Positions 1 through 11,002 are shown, counted from the stretch's first letter. The stretch: 64,000 nt of DNA from Effrenium voratum (GCA_963377175.1 CAUJNA010001446.1:1786065-1850064); one strand, 5' to 3'. The notes: generated from the letters alone by a model not told the origin. Translations and numbers: made by a program.

Positions 1-680
1 CAAACAAGGGATTTTGGACCTCCAAGTGGTCAGTTTCCTGCTTGTTCTTTGAAGCAACCTGCGACACAAGACATACCCGAACCGGGCCTGAAAAGAATGG
101 GCGGGTGGTGATCTTTGATTCCTTGCTTGGTGGCAGTTTTCTTGGATTTTGTGGATGTTTGCCCAGTACGCGATTTTGGCGGCTGTTTGATCAGGGAAAG
201 TTCCTTCAAAAGGCGATCACTGGAGCCAACACCCCCAAAATGCGACGGGTTGATCAACTGCTTTGCTGCTTCACTTCGGTCGTGAACAAAACAACAGGGT
301 TAACTCACTCTTGGGGAACTTGCCCATGGGAAAGCTCTGAGTGTCGCCGCCAGGTGTCTGAAGAGCCAGACTGGCCGGCCAAGCTGGCTGCTCAAAACAT
401 GGTTCTTTGATTCAGCGCAAGTCGGGAGGGCGGGCACAGGGAAAGCTTCAGGCAAGTCGTTTGGCCGCGCTCATGCAGTAATCTGGATGGAAAGAACTTG
501 CCCCCCCCCGCAGTTCAATTTAAAAGGTCCCGCATGAAGTTCTAGTTGGTACCTCGCAAGACCGATTTCACAGAAACTAATCGTGGGTAGATGGGTGAGT
601 GGGTGGCAGCTGGCCCACATCCTGAACAAATCCAGCAGCTGGTTTCCATGATTGTAACCATTATTTGATCTCAGTTACCA
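1..680. other. No gene recognised
   Basis: Host intergenic or intronic sequence. Open frames here lack domain signals and GC-rich codon third positions. Confidence 0.5.
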
Positions 681-773
681 CCTAGATAGCCAAGTTGCTG
701 CTTTTTTCAGTCACTGTTGCTGGTTTTTGGTGTAAAGTGCATGGAACAAATAATAACAGCAACCGGCGATCCA
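681..773 (-). repeat. MITE-like family A copy
   Basis: Ends are cctagatagccaagttgc and caaccggcgatcca. The inner tttcagtcactgttgc is shared with all family A copies. Confidence 0.75.
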
Positions 774-851
774 ATCATTTTGTCTGAAGCCACAAATCCA
801 AGACTCTGCGCTGCATGCTCAGGGAACTAGCTTGCCTGAAAAGGCGGCAGT

Positions 852-955
852 GCCCTAAGCATCTTGGGCCCTCAAAACGGCCTTTTTTTGAGGTCCAAAA
901 CCTTCCAGTGGAGACCCTGACCCCTTCAATGGAGGGCCCAATGATGGATAGGGTG
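852..955 (+). repeat. MITE-like family G copy
   Basis: Ends are ccctaagcat and atgatggataggg; the inner inverted halves are 'gaggtccaaaaccttccagt' and 'ccttcaatggagggccc'. Other copies are at 2,286-2,388 and 51,319-51,427. Confidence 0.7.
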
Positions 956-1087
956 GAGCCGCTGTCCTTTTACTTGGGATGACTCGAGAAAATGATCTGC
1001 GGATTTTTGCCGAAGGGAAGAATCGTATGGCTTCGGGCCCAAAATGGACCGGAGATCTTGAACCCCAAAACTACCAACAAGTTGGAA

Positions 1088-1135
1088 CCTGGATCGCCAG
1101 TGACTGAAAAAGGCAGCCAAGTTGGGCGATCTAGG
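1088..1135 (+). repeat. Shortened family A derivative
   Basis: Only the two ends (cctggatcgccag, gttgggcgatctagg) and the tgactgaaaa core remain, as if the middle had been deleted. Confidence 0.6.
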
Positions 1136-1309
1136 AATTCACAGTTTTGCTTTTTCTTTTCGAGGGTAGCCCCTTTCAACTTGGTTCCCAAGGGAAACCA
1201 AAAAGGAAAACAGCGATTTTCGTGGGTGCCCTAAGAAAGCGCACGCCCATCTAATGGGTTGCCACAAATCCCGTTTCCCGAGGCGCGCGTTTTTCTCTGT
1301 TTTTCTCTT

Positions 1310-1392
1310 GGAGCCGTGCCGGGGTCTGCGGCCCCGCCGGAGAGGTGGGATAAGAATAGCCCATGGGCTGCCCAAAGTGGTTGAAGTAGGCC
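1310..1392 (-). CDS. Candidate exon with FNHFGQPMGYSYP motif
   Basis: After gggtccag the minus frame reads AYFNHFGQPMGYSYPTSPAG, then PQTPARLQE. It is a paralogue of the exon at 2,575-2,660, on the same strand. Confidence 0.45.
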
Positions 1393-2285
1393 TGGACCCA
1401 TCGCGAGAGCGCTCGATCCGCTCGATCCGCTCGGCGGAAGGTCGACGTCCGAACTGACCCGAACACAGAGGGGGTTAGGACCCGCAAAAGAAGTAGCCGC
1501 GTCAAGCTACCCAGAAAAATAGGTTGAATCCAGCAGCCAGAATTTTAAGTTGCATACCCGTTTTTCAGGGGTAGTTTGAGGGTCCAGGTGCTCAGAAGGT
1601 AGGGAATTCATCCACATGAGTTGTTGTGTTGCTACAACCCATTGCTAAGTGGCAAAAAACACCTTTTCGGGTCAGATTTGGAGCCTCCAGAAGTCCATTT
1701 CGAGTCTTGGCTGGAACTGGACAACCCTGGCACAATCTTTCGTGCCATGTGCACAAACCCCAAAGGGTCCCTTGGTACCTAAGGAGGTACTGAACGACCC
1801 TGTTTTACCCCCCAAAAGCCATCCTGAGCTACCAAGGGACCCTCCGGGAACTGGACAGAAGTGGGTCTGGTTTTCCCACTGCCCCAAGGAGGTCGCAGGT
1901 CGCTTTCCTATTGAGGGTCCTTTCTGACACCCTGAATTTGCCTTTTCACCCGCCTGAAAGCGGTACGGCGGTTTTGCTGCTTGGACCCGCTCAAACCATA
2001 GGGCAAAAGAGACCCCATAGCCTTCAGCTATTGGGGGAGAAAAAACAGCGACACCTGGTCTTGAAATCAGGAGACCCCCGCAAAAAACAACACAACCACC
2101 TCCATTTGCGTTTGCGCCCCCTGAAAAACATGTCCGAGTGAAATCGATTTCAGCTCAAAAACAAGGGCAACAAAATAAAAGATACTCATTTCACCAATGG
2201 AAGCTAACCATTGGAATTCTCCAACTTCTTCCCTTGCAAAAACAACCCCCCTACTCCAAATACCCACGAGTTATGAAGCTAGGAT

Positions 2286-2388
2286 GCCCTAACCATCATT
2301 GGGCCCTCCATTGAAGGGGTCAGGGTCTGGATTGGAAGGTTTTGAACCTCAAAAAAGGCCGTTTTGAGGGCCCAAAATGCTTAGGGTG
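2286..2388 (-). repeat. MITE-like family G copy
   Basis: Reverse orientation relative to 852-955, with both termini (ccctaaccatcattggg, ccaaaatgcttaggg). Confidence 0.7.
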
Positions 2389-2418
2389 TGAACAACAAAA
2401 AAAACGATCAACCTTAAC

Positions 2419-2541
2419 TAGGTCCTCCGGCAGAGAGGTTAGAATAAGGGTACCAACTTGTTTCTGACTATTTTAGTAGGGGCACCCTCCCAACCAAAAT
2501 AAGAAACGGGTGAGAAACATTGGCACCAATTGCTGGGCCTC
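2419..2541 (+). repeat. MITE-like family B copy
   Basis: Starts ctaggtcctcc, with the inner 'gttagaataagggtaccaac' and 'accctcccaaccaaaa'. Confidence 0.65.
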
Positions 2542-2574
2542 AACCTTAAGGCCCTCGTTTTCTCGCTGAGAGCC

Positions 2575-2660
2575 TCCGATCGATCCCACCGGATCCTGTG
2601 GGTAGCCGTAGCCCAAGAGCTGCCCGAAGCGGTTGAAGAAGGCCTCTCCGGGAGGAACTC
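2575..2660 (-). CDS. Candidate exon with FNRFGQLLGYGYP motif
   Basis: The minus frame EAFFNRFGQLLGYGYPQDPV, then GSIGGSQ, follows a cccggag acceptor-like site. It is clearly related to the frame at 1,310-1,392 (AYFNHFGQPMGYSYPTSPAG), so the two are duplicated exons. The family is unknown. Confidence 0.45.
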
Positions 2661-3122
2661 CCGCGGCGAAGTTTCGCCGGACCCTCACAACCTCCCGGAC
2701 CTTTGAATGGAAGACCCGACGACCCGACCCCGAAGCATTAGACACCCCGCTAACCGGTTGGAAGTCTCAAAACCAGGTTGTTTGAAAGCCCTGAATCAAT
2801 CGGCTCTGGGTCCCCAAAAAAACAACCTGGAGATTCCTTCTTCGGCCTTTTCCTAAGCGCTTTGGTTTCCTGGTTGTTTTCGGCGTGTTAGGCTGAACCC
2901 TCAAACAACTCCAACGGAAAAATAGGCGATCACCCCAACAAAATGGGTGACATATGGGTGACAACTTCAAAATGATGGGTGAAATATGGGTGATTGCCAC
3001 CCCCCCCCAAAAAAAAATGGCGAAGTATATGGGGCGATGAGAAAATTGAACCGAGTCCTCAGGCCCAGATCGGAGCCAAAAGAGATACTGTGGACGACCG
3101 AATTCCGCAAAACCGCGCCGCA

Positions 3123-3257
3123 TCCTGGATCGCCAGGGGCGGTCGTTTTTTTCTTCTTTTTTTGTTGTTGTATATATATATATATTGTTCATGCACTTTA
3201 CCCCAACAACCAGCAACAGTGGCTGCAAAAAGCGATCGCAACTTGGCGATTTCTGGG
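3123..3257 (+). repeat. Family A copy with internal (TA)n
   Basis: The left end tcctggatcgccag and right end gcgatcgcaacttggcgatt are intact. A T-rich and TA microsatellite stretch (3,140-3,186) replaces the usual middle. Confidence 0.65.
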
Positions 3258-4713
3258 ATGGTTGGAGCCAGAACGTTTGCTGCTATTTACGTTGGGGAAT
3301 CGAATCATTCCAGGGTTTGTTAAATATTACAAAAACAATGGATTTCGTTGATCCACAGTACCTCATTTCCTGAAGTTTGATCAGAGGCTCCGATCGGCTT
3401 CGGCTTGCCGGGTGTTGGAAGACCCAAGCGACGTCTCCTTTGGCTGTTTGAGGGCCGGATATCAATCGAATTGGAGCCTCGCTGAAGTAACCAAGCCTTT
3501 CGCTCAAAACATCCGGGGGGATCCGGGAGGAAAGACGCAAAACAAAAACAACATGGCAACAAAGAACCTGCACATGGACCTTGGATGACCTTGGTGGTGT
3601 CTTATCTGCCAAATCCGTCATGGCTGGACCCTAAGAATCCAACTATAATGTTGAGGATCACAGGGCCTTTTCGAGGTCTACCTTCAAAGGGAATGGAGGT
3701 CCCTTCCCCCCCCATTTGCTTAAGTCCCCCGGAGAAAACACTCCGTGACATATTCTTATAAGCACACACAAGCCCTTCAAAGGAGGGTCCGAACTCTGAC
3801 GCTCAAGGCGACCTCTTTGGGTTTCGCAAGCCTTGTGTAAAGGACAAGACTTCGCCTTTGACATGCCACATCTGTACCCAGAATTGGTCTGGGCTGAGTC
3901 TACCCGGTACCCAACTCCAAATAACCCTTGTGTTCCAGTATGTTTGGGAGAACTGCTGGGTTTTCCAAAAGGGTTGACATCATGCCCGAAAATTTTCCGG
4001 TGAGCATTGTAGGCCCATATTTCACCTGACAAATGCGAAATGGGTTTCAGAAGCTTTGCGACCGACCGCAGGGTCGCCTTCCCCCCCCCCAGCCAAAAAA
4101 CACACACACACACACGGGAGATTGATCTCAAGTCACTGACATGGCACACGTAAGGTACTTTGGCGCCCGTCATTTGACACCCAATAGACTAAAGGGAATT
4201 ACGGGTAAGCTGCTCTCGGTTGTTTTCTGCTCCCCTGCTAAAAGTTTAACTTTTAGTGGTTTCATGGAAACCCCATTAGTTGGCAAAAAGTTAAAGTCCT
4301 AACATCCAAGCAAAATGCACCAAAGTACTCGAAAAACGCGAAGCTAGTAAGTTGTAACTCGCAAGCCCTAAGCGGAGATAATCTTGGTGGAATATCACCC
4401 GGGTGGCTAACACCCCGCCCACTTTGTCAAACACCTAATAGACCCTCAATCTACTTTCAAGAAAGCGCATTCAACCCGTTAATTTGGGGCAACCATGTTT
4501 GTGTCCAGGTGGATACGTGGTTCATCACCATGCTGACCCACCAATGCCATGTTTTGTTTGCCCCTGCTACCCATACTTATTGTTGGTACCAACTTATTGT
4601 TGACCCCAGAAAAATAAACCTGCCAACTTGCCAGCGCACGTGCGCTCCTTATCACCCTTCTTTCGGTATGATTCGGCTCCAGCGATAAGACAGAACTGCG
4701 AGATCTTCAAAAG
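3258..4713. other. No gene recognised; repeat family H inside
   Basis: This stretch between the family A copy and the ankyrin stop has no convincing exon. At 4,215-4,330 it holds a repeat ('aacttttagtggttt...aaaacccattagttggcaaaa') also found at 49,870-49,988 and 52,488-52,612. The end of 3,270-3,365 resembles half of the palindromic element at 52,036-52,165. Confidence 0.5.
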
Positions 4714-6525
4714 TCAGGCAATGCTGCAAAAATCTGCAACCTGCATTGGTGCGGCGCTGTCGTTGGACGCCTTCTCTTTGTCAGCACCGGCATCTAGCAA
4801 GCACTGCACAACTGCTTGATGGCCCTCGCGCGCAGCAATATCGATCGGTGATCTACCTACATTGTCTGCCTGCTCTTTGTCAGCACCGGAATCCAGCAAG
4901 CACTGGGCGACTGCCGGATGGCCCCGCCATGCAGCAAAATGCAATGGTGCACAGCCCTCGTTGTCTGCCTTCTCCTTGTCAGCACCGGCATCCAACAAGC
5001 ACTGCACAACCTCATAATGGCCCTGACATGCAGCGATATGTAGCGGATATCGGCCCTTGTTGGTCGCCTTCTCTTTGTCAGCACCAGCGTCCAGCAAGCA
5101 CTGCACAGCTGCCTGATGGCCGTGCCATACAGCAAGATGCAAAGGTGTAAAGCCCTCCTTGTCTGCCTTCTCTTTGTCAGCAGCGGAATCCAGCACGCAC
5201 TGCGCAACTGCATGATGGCCCTGACATGCAGCAATATGTAGCGGTGATCGGCCCTTGTTGGTCTGTTTCTCTTTGTCAGCACCAGCGTCCAGCAAGCACT
5301 GGGCAATTTCCTGATGGCCCTGCCACGCAGAAAGATGCAATGGCGTACAGCCCTCGTTGTCTGCCTTCTCTTTGTCGGCACCCGAATCCAGCAAGCACTG
5401 CACAACTGACTGATGGCCCTTGAGTGCAGCAATATGCAACGGTGATCTCCCCGCATTGTCTGCCTTCTCTTTGTCAGCACCAGAATCCAGCAAGCACTGC
5501 ACAACTGACTGATGGCCCTTGCGTGCAGCAATATGCAACGGTGATCTGCCCGCATTGTCTGCCTTCTCTCTGTCAGCACCGGACTCCAGCAAGCACTCCA
5601 CCACTGCCTGATGGCCCTGACATGCAGCAATATGTAGCGGTGATCGCCCCTTATTAGTCGCCTTCTCTTTGTCCGCACCAGCTTCCAGCAAGCACTGCGT
5701 GACTTCCTGATGGCCCTGCCACGCAGCAAGATGCAATGGTGTACAGCCATCGTTGTCTGCCTTTTCCTTCTCAGCACCGGAATCCAGCAAGCACTGCACA
5801 ACTGCCTGATGGCCCTTGCGTGCAGCAATATGCAATGGCGATCTGCCCGCATTGTCTGCCTTCTCTTTGTCAGCACCGAATTCCAGCAGGCACTGCACGC
5901 TTGCCTGATGGCCCTGGTCGGCAGCAGTATACAAAGGTGATCTTCCGACATTGTCGGTCTTCTCCTTGTCAGCGCCAGCCTTCAACAAGCGTTCAGCGAT
6001 TGCCTGATGGCCCCGAAATGCTGCAAAATGCAGTGGGGTGGCACCCGCGTTGTCTGCCTTCTCTTTGTCAGCACCGGAATCCAGCAAGCACTGCGCAACT
6101 GACTCACGGCCTTGGTCGGCAGCACAATGCAAAGGTGACCTTCCCGCACTGTCTGCCTTCACCTTGTCAGCACCTGCCTCCAGCAAGCACTGCACAACTT
6201 CCTGATAGCCCTGGCTTGCAGCAGTACGCAATGGTGTACAGCCCTTCTTGTCTGCCTTCTCTTTGTCAGCGCCAGCATCCAGCAAGCACTGCACCACTGC
6301 CAGATGGGCCCTGTGTGCAGCCAAAAACAATGGTGAATTGCTTTCGCTGTCTGGCTTGTCCTTGTCAGCCCCAGCATCCAGCAAGCACTGCACAACAGCG
6401 TCATAGCCACGAATGGAAGCAGTATGCAAAGGTGTGAAGCCCTGGTTGCTGGCCTTCTCTGTGTCAGCACCGGCATCCAGCAAGCACCGCACAACTTGCA
6501 CATGGTTGTTGTTAGAAGCATGATA
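4714..6525 (-). CDS. Ankyrin-repeat protein (about 18 repeats)
   Basis: The frame carries about 18 consecutive 33-residue ankyrin repeats of the form G.(T/S)PLH.AA..GH..VVQCLLDAGADKEKADN. It ends at a stop at 4,714 after a short tail. The frame stays open above the nominal start at 6,501 (HASNNNHVQVVRCLLDAG), which is the end of a further repeat. The true exon therefore begins near 6,525 after a possible acceptor (accgag), and the N-terminal exon is elsewhere. Ankyrin stacks bind partner proteins. Repeats are nearly identical at DNA level (99-bp period), implying recent expansion or gene conversion. Such arrays are very common in dinoflagellate genomes. Confidence 0.85.
   Translation of the reverse strand, partial: YHASNNNHVQVVRCLLDAGADTEKASNQGFTPLHTASIRGYDAVVQCLLDAGADKDKPDSESNSPLFLAAHRAHLAVVQCLLDAGADKEKADKKGCTPLRTAASQGYQEVVQCLLEAGADKVKADSAGRSPLHCAADQGRESVAQCLLDSGADKEKADNAGATPLHFAAFRGHQAIAERLLKAGADKEKTDNVGRSPLYTAADQGHQASVQCLLEFGADKEKADNAGRSPLHIAARKGHQAVVQCLLDSGAEKEKADNDGCTPLHLAAWQGHQEVTQCLLEAGADKEKATNKGRSPLHIAACQGHQAVVECLLESGADREKADNAGRSPLHIAARKGHQSVVQCLLDSGADKEKADNAGRSPLHIAALKGHQSVVQCLLDSGADKEKADNEGCTPLHLSAWQGHQEIAQCLLDAGADKEKQTNKGRSPLHIAACQGHHAVAQCVLDSAADKEKADKEGFTPLHLAVWHGHQAAVQCLLDAGADKEKATNKGRYPLHIAACQGHYEVVQCLLDAGADKEKADNEGCAPLHFAAWRGHPAVAQCLLDSGADKEQADNVGRSPIDIAAREGHQAVVQCLLDAGADKEKASNDSAAPMQVADFCSIA
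4750..6500. repeat. 99-bp tandem repeats encoding ankyrin units
   Basis: The phrase 'cttctctttgtcagcacc' recurs about every 99 bp across the gene. Several adjacent pairs (for example around 5,440 and 5,540) differ by only a few bases. Confidence 0.85.
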
Positions 6526-6872
6526 CCTCGGTTGACGTTGGAAGGGGAGCGAGAAAACAAATTTTAGAAGCCAAGTGGTGGGATTTCAACCACTTAACCA
6601 CAATAAGCAAAAATTTTTAAAAAAAAAGTCCCCCCCCCCCCCCCGAAAAGTAACAAAAAACACATTTCCCAACAACAACCATGATGCAAAGGTGTCTTCT
6701 GCCTTGTGTCAGCAGCATCGGGATCATGAGGCCCCTCCAAAAGCTCCAGCACACGTTTGGTCCTGCCTAAGGTTGCTGCTTCCAGCCTTGGTTGCTGAAA
6801 CGACCCCCCTGCAATCGTTTTTCGGGGTTTCGTGGAAAACCCAACTTGATTTCAAGCAAACAGTTAAAAGTC

Positions 6873-7604
6873 CTACTTGATCCAATAGCGATCCAGCAGC
6901 AAGCCCAGCTCATCTGCCGAAACCTCTGCTGCCAGATATTGCCTCACAACGGCCGTCAGGCACTCAGCGTTCTCCCAGGGACTCTCTGGCCCCAAGATGC
7001 CGAGGTTTTTGGCCAGCGCGAGGCGCCGGTAATTAGGCAAGCGCAATCCTCCGGAGCCGCAATGGGCAACAGGTACCCTCAAACTTCCAAGCAACAAATG
7101 GGTTATAGCCATAGCCAAACGAGGTCCAGAGGTTAGAATAAATTGGTACCAACATTTTTCGGTTTTGTCTATTTGGGGAACCCTCCCCCAAAAAAAGAAA
7201 CGGTCTAAGGGCACTATTGGGGGACCTAGAAAAAGTGGTTGGTGAAATCCAACCAGTTTGTGGGTAGTTTGAGCGTCCAGGCTGTTGCTGCCCACCAACA
7301 AACAGAAGCAACGGCCTAGGTGTCCTTTTGGGTTGGAAATAGATGGATCTCCCTGGTAGATGAGAAAAAAAAACCACCAGGTAAACCAGGAATCGCCAGC
7401 TATTTTTCTAGCACAACCAAAAAGGACACCTAGGAGCAACGGGTACCAATGGTCAACTGGGAGTCTCTTGGCCAGCTGGCGTCGCAACGCGTCGAAGAAG
7501 CAATCCCCATCTTCCTGTCGCAGCTCTTCACTCCACAAGGAATACTCCGCCACGGTCATCACATCCGTGCCATCGAGCAAGCGAACGCACGCCATGAGAG
7601 TCAC
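6873..7604 (-). CDS. Two candidate exons inside one open frame
   Basis: A 243-codon frame has plausible coding ends: RLLDGTDVMTVAEYSLWSEE, LRQEDGDCFFDALRRQLAKRLP at 7,604-7,450, and LALAKNLGILGPESPWENAE, CLTAVVRQYLAAEVSADELG at 7,025-6,885. The middle (7,100-7,440) is made of two host repeats (families B and C) and is probably intron. It lies upstream of the ankyrin gene on the same strand and might be its 5' part. No domain is recognised. Confidence 0.42.
   Translation of the reverse strand: MTLMACVRLLDGTDVMTVAEYSLWSEELRQEDGDCFFDALRRQLAKRLPVDHWYPLLLGVLFGCARKIAGDSWFTWWFFFLIYQGDPSISNPKGHLGRCFCLLVGSNSLDAQTTHKLVGFHQPLFLGPPIVPLDRFFFWGRVPQIDKTEKCWYQFILTSGPRLAMAITHLLLGSLRVPVAHCGSGGLRLPNYRRLALAKNLGILGPESPWENAECLTAVVRQYLAAEVSADELGLLLDRYWIK
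7121..7229 (+). repeat. MITE-like family B copy
   Basis: Inside the 243-codon frame. Starts gaggtccagaggttagaat and ends ctattgggggacctag. Confidence 0.65.
7317..7432 (+). repeat. MITE-like family C copy
   Basis: Terminal inverted repeats taggtgtccttttgg and ccaaaaaggacaccta, with an inner ccaggtaaaccaggaatcgc. Other copies are at 9,063-9,170, 49,049-49,162, 50,738-50,826 and 52,175-52,287. Confidence 0.75.
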
Positions 7605-7950
7605 AATCCAAAAACCCGTTATTAAAATGGTCGACGCAGAACCATGTAAAGAATTAAGAAGGCGGCCGCAGCTATTTATGGTTGGGATTGTCCCTTACTG
7701 ACCTTCATCTACCCAGGTTCTGAGGAAATGGCTCATGAGTGAACTCGACACGCAAATTCGCTCGAGCTGAATGCGCCATTGACGCATTGACGCGTTGCGT
7801 GAAAGAATCCGAGCGGGCTCATGAATTCGCAAAGTTTCACCTAATTTAGTGGATGAACTGGACACCCCACCGCTAAGCCAACTAAAATTGACTAAAATTA
7901 ATGAAGCAAAAAATGGAATCGGACGATTCGGTGGGAACTCTCTCTCTCTC

Positions 7951-8445
7951 TCACACACCCACTCACCAACCCACCCACCCACCCACCCATCCACCCACGC
8001 ACGCACGAACGCACACACAAACACACACGCACACGCACACACGCACACACGCAGAAACACAAACACAAACACAAAGACACACACACACACACAAACACAC
8101 AAACACACAAACTCACAAAAACCAAAAAAAACAAAAAAAAACAACAAAAATCTCAAACACACAAACACACAAACACACAGACACACAGACACACAGACAC
8201 ACAGACACACAAACACACAGACACACAGACACACAGGCACACAGACACACAGACACACAGACACACAGACACACAGACACACAGACACACAAACCCACAC
8301 ACACACACACACGCTTACACACACACACACACACCCACACACACACACACCGACACACACACACACACACACACACACGCTTACACACACACACTTACAC
8401 ACACAGACACACACTTCAACTCAAACGCACAAACGCACACACTCA
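7951..8445. repeat. Imperfect (AC)n microsatellite field
   Basis: Nearly 500 bp of acac, acaga and aaac variants. Long open frames on both strands here are artefacts of the repeat. Confidence 0.95.
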
Positions 8446-8515
8446 AACTACCCAGATACGGTGGATGCCCCAAAATATTGCAAGGCAGGAAAACTATTCT
8501 GGGTACGTATAGGGT

Positions 8516-8760
8516 ATGATGTGAATCCTTGACAAGGAGTGGGATGGGTAATTATTTCCCTTGGAAAACCCGGACATTTCCTCAAAAACAATTCCAACCC
8601 CATTTCGCGAATCTTGGGACCTCGAGGGTTCGAATTGGTGAAATCAAATCCCAGGGGTAGATGACCGGCCTCAAAAGACTCACCCAAAAGCGTTCCCCCT
8701 GCGGATAACCGCCACCCCCCACTCCAAATACCCATCCCCTAGTCAAGGATTCACATCATT
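8516..8760. repeat. 245-bp inverted-repeat element
   Basis: Arms atgatgtgaatccttgac and gtcaaggattcacatcat lie at the two ends, with inner ccactccaaatacccat resembling family D. Confidence 0.65.
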
Positions 8761-8883
8761 CACTTCCATTTGCTTAAGGTTCCTGGAAAAAAACAGTAGT
8801 GATAGATCCCCTTTAACACCAAGTGGGAAAAATGAAAGAATACTCTTAAGCAATTAGAAGTTCCCTACATCCCCTGCAAAAGG

Positions 8884-8985
8884 TCAAAGGTCTGAGGCGA
8901 AACTTGCTCCCAAGCCTGCGGGGGCATCTGGCCTTGCGGCATGCCGAGCATGCCGGGCATGCCGGGCATGCCGCCCATCCTCAGA
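8884..8985 (-). CDS. Candidate exon with MPGMPG repeats
   Basis: The minus frame reads GGMPGMPGMLGMPQGQMPPQ, then AWEQVSPQTFDLLQGM. The first part is encoded by 9-bp repeats (atgccgggc). The second part looks like ordinary coding sequence. No family is recognised. Confidence 0.4.
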   Translation of the reverse strand, partial: SEDGRHARHARHARHAARPDAPAGLGASFASDL

Positions 8986-9062
8986 CACAAACCCCGCCTT
9001 TTCTGCCACGAGTGACCAACAAAAAGTCGGTGGAGGAACATGAAGTAACTCACTTGCCCGGC

Positions 9063-9170
9063 TTGGGCATGTCCTTTTAGGGGAAATAGATGGCCCTGGT
9101 AGATGATTGAACCGACAGGAAAACCAGGGCCTTATGATTTTCAACCATCAACCAAAAAGGAGACCTATGG
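9063..9170 (+). repeat. MITE-like family C copy (degenerate)
   Basis: The left half gtccttttaggggaaatagat and right end accaaaaaggagacctatg are recognisable. Confidence 0.6.
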
Positions 9171-10040
9171 TTGTAACTCACATGCCCGGCTTGGGACCTG
9201 GACATAAGGCCATGGGTCAAAACCAAAAGCCCGTACCCCCAGTGAACATCCCCATCCCCTCTAAAATCCCGACTAAAATGGGTGGTGAAATCACCTACCA
9301 TTTCCAAAATGGGATCTCATTGGTGTTGACCCACGACCATATGTGACCACCTTCTGTAGCCTTGACTCATTTCCCGTGTCCTGGACTCATTGACTAGACT
9401 TGGTTGACGTTGTCTCCGGGGAGCAACGAATTAAATTATAGCAGTTAAGTGGTGGGATTTCAACCACTAAACCACAAGAAGAAAAAATGTTGCAACATGT
9501 TTCCCAACAACAACCATGGGGTGAATTTACCAACATTCCCCTTAAAAGATGGGTGGTAGCCCCAACCAGAAATGGTAATAAGCAAAAAGCTTTGCAAAAT
9601 CTTTCCCCACCACGACCATGAAGTTCAGGGGAGGCTTGCGGGAGCTTCAGCACCTACTACCTGGACCCCCGAAAGCAAAAAGGGTCACATCAGGTTGGCG
9701 TTGGGCCTTTCAAAACTGTGGGGATGCCCCACTAAACCACAATAAGCAAAAATATGCAAAAATGTAAAATGTGTCCCAACCACAACCATGTAGATATCGG
9801 ACCAAATCAGGTTGGCGTTGGGCCTTTTCAGCGAAGCTCGCAACCAACGAAACCCGAAGCACGCCACGGACGCTGAAGAAAACCGCCGACTCGAGAGGTC
9901 CGAAACCCTCCACGAGGTCCGCAAATCCCGCTAAACCAATGGGTCCGAAATCTGTTGCTTAGGGTGGAAAAAACTACCTGGACCCTCCAGATTCCCCTGT
10001 CAAAAAAATGGTAACCCCCAGACTATGACGATAACTCTCA
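9171..10040. other. No confident gene
   Basis: Repeated phrases (accacaataagcaaaaat...; caggttggcgttgggcctt) occur twice. A minus-strand frame at 9,820-9,935 (LVEGFGPLESAVFFSVRGVL) might be an exon but has no supporting motif. Confidence 0.4.
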
Positions 10041-10138
10041 TCCTGGTTAGCCAAGTTGCTGCTTTTTTCAGTCACTGTTGCGATCGTTTTTTGGGGTAAG
10101 GTGGATGGAAAAAAGCGATCGCAACTGGCTAACCAGGA
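10041..10138 (-). repeat. MITE-like family A copy, best preserved ends
   Basis: Near-perfect terminal inverted repeats tcctggttagccaagttgc / gcaactggctaaccagga enclose tttcagtcactgttgcgatc and the gtggatggaaaaaagcgatc core. The family is about 95-110 bp long, non-coding, and hairpin-forming. I count at least 19 full or partial copies in the 42 kb of host DNA and none inside the virus. Confidence 0.85.
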
Positions 10139-10273
10139 TGTTTGTGGTGTAGTTTGAGGGTGGCAGTAACCCGTGGCTTGATCTTCTGGGCTTCCCTTGG
10201 AATTCCATGCGGCTGGATTCCAGGCTCTCGAGGTGCACCCTAGGGGATTTGTGTGCTTCCGTTGGGCGTTGAG

Positions 10274-10409
10274 CTACCCCCTACTCCAAATACCCTCCTT
10301 TTTTAAGGGTATGATGTTGACCCTCTACTAAAAAAGGTGGTATTTACCATGGAAACCCAGGTTTTTCAAAAACATACCCTGAAACAATGTGTATTTGGAG
10401 TAGGGGGTA
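10274..10409. repeat. MITE-like family D copy
   Basis: Terminal inverted repeats taccccctactccaaatac / gtatttggagtagggggta, with inner gggtatgatgttgaccctct. Related copies are at 12,485-12,622, 50,187-50,300 and 54,755-54,860. Confidence 0.75.
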
Positions 10410-10599
10410 CCATAAAATGTTGACATGGTTTGGTGCGCAGCCACCTTTGGCAGACTACTTTCCAGGGGGCTCCAGTGAACTTTCATCTTGCTCGGAGGGC
10501 AACAACAAAGACACGAGTCCCCCGAATCGGTTTCACTGCTCACGCGCGTTGAATGAAGCTGAGCCGCCCGTTCTGCCCGTGCTGACCGAACCAACCGCT

Positions 10600-10845
10600 T
10601 TGCGATTGGCCGGATGGCATCATGGGGGGTGGCGAAGGCATCATGCCCCATGGCATCATGGGCGATGGCATCATGCCGGATGGCATCATGGGGGACGGTG
10701 GCATCATGCCGGATGGCATCATGGGGGACGGTGGCATCATGCCGGATGGCATCATGGGCGATGGCATCATGCCGGATGGCATCATGGGGGACGACGGTGG
10801 CATCATGCCGGATGGCATCGTGGGGGACGGCATGGTGTAGCCCTG
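10600..10845 (-). CDS. Met/Pro-rich minisatellite, possible low-complexity exon
   Basis: Units of 'ggatggcatcatgggg' with gacggt or gat spacers are repeated about nine times. The minus strand reads as MMPSGMMP(S/PS)PMMPSG repeats, the plus strand as GIMPDGIMGDG repeats; both are open. The minus reading resembles the MPGMPG stretch at 8.9 kb and the strand of the vWA gene, so a repetitive linker exon is possible. Confidence 0.45.
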
Positions 10846-11002
10846 ACAGGGAGGAAGTCTGGGCAAACACCCCCGTGCTTCATCCTTGAATCGCAACACC
10901 CTAGGGATAAATTGATGGACAGGCCACCAAACAGCCTCGAAAAGGCTGAATGGAAAGGCCAAACACCCTAGGAATCCATGATAAGGCCATGAAACAGCCT
11001 AC

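Noticed and set aside
2767..3621. Open frames of 110-150 codons in host DNA
   Set aside because: They cross MITE copies and homopolymers, show no GC bias at third positions and no domain motif.
4746..6437. Several long frames (up to 364 codons) overlapping the ankyrin gene
   Set aside because: They are off-frame readings of the 99-bp repeats; only the minus frame ending at 4,714 gives ankyrin units.
7695..8532. Long open frames of Cys/Val or Thr/His repeats on both strands
   Set aside because: They are translations of the (AC)n microsatellite field and have no non-repetitive core.
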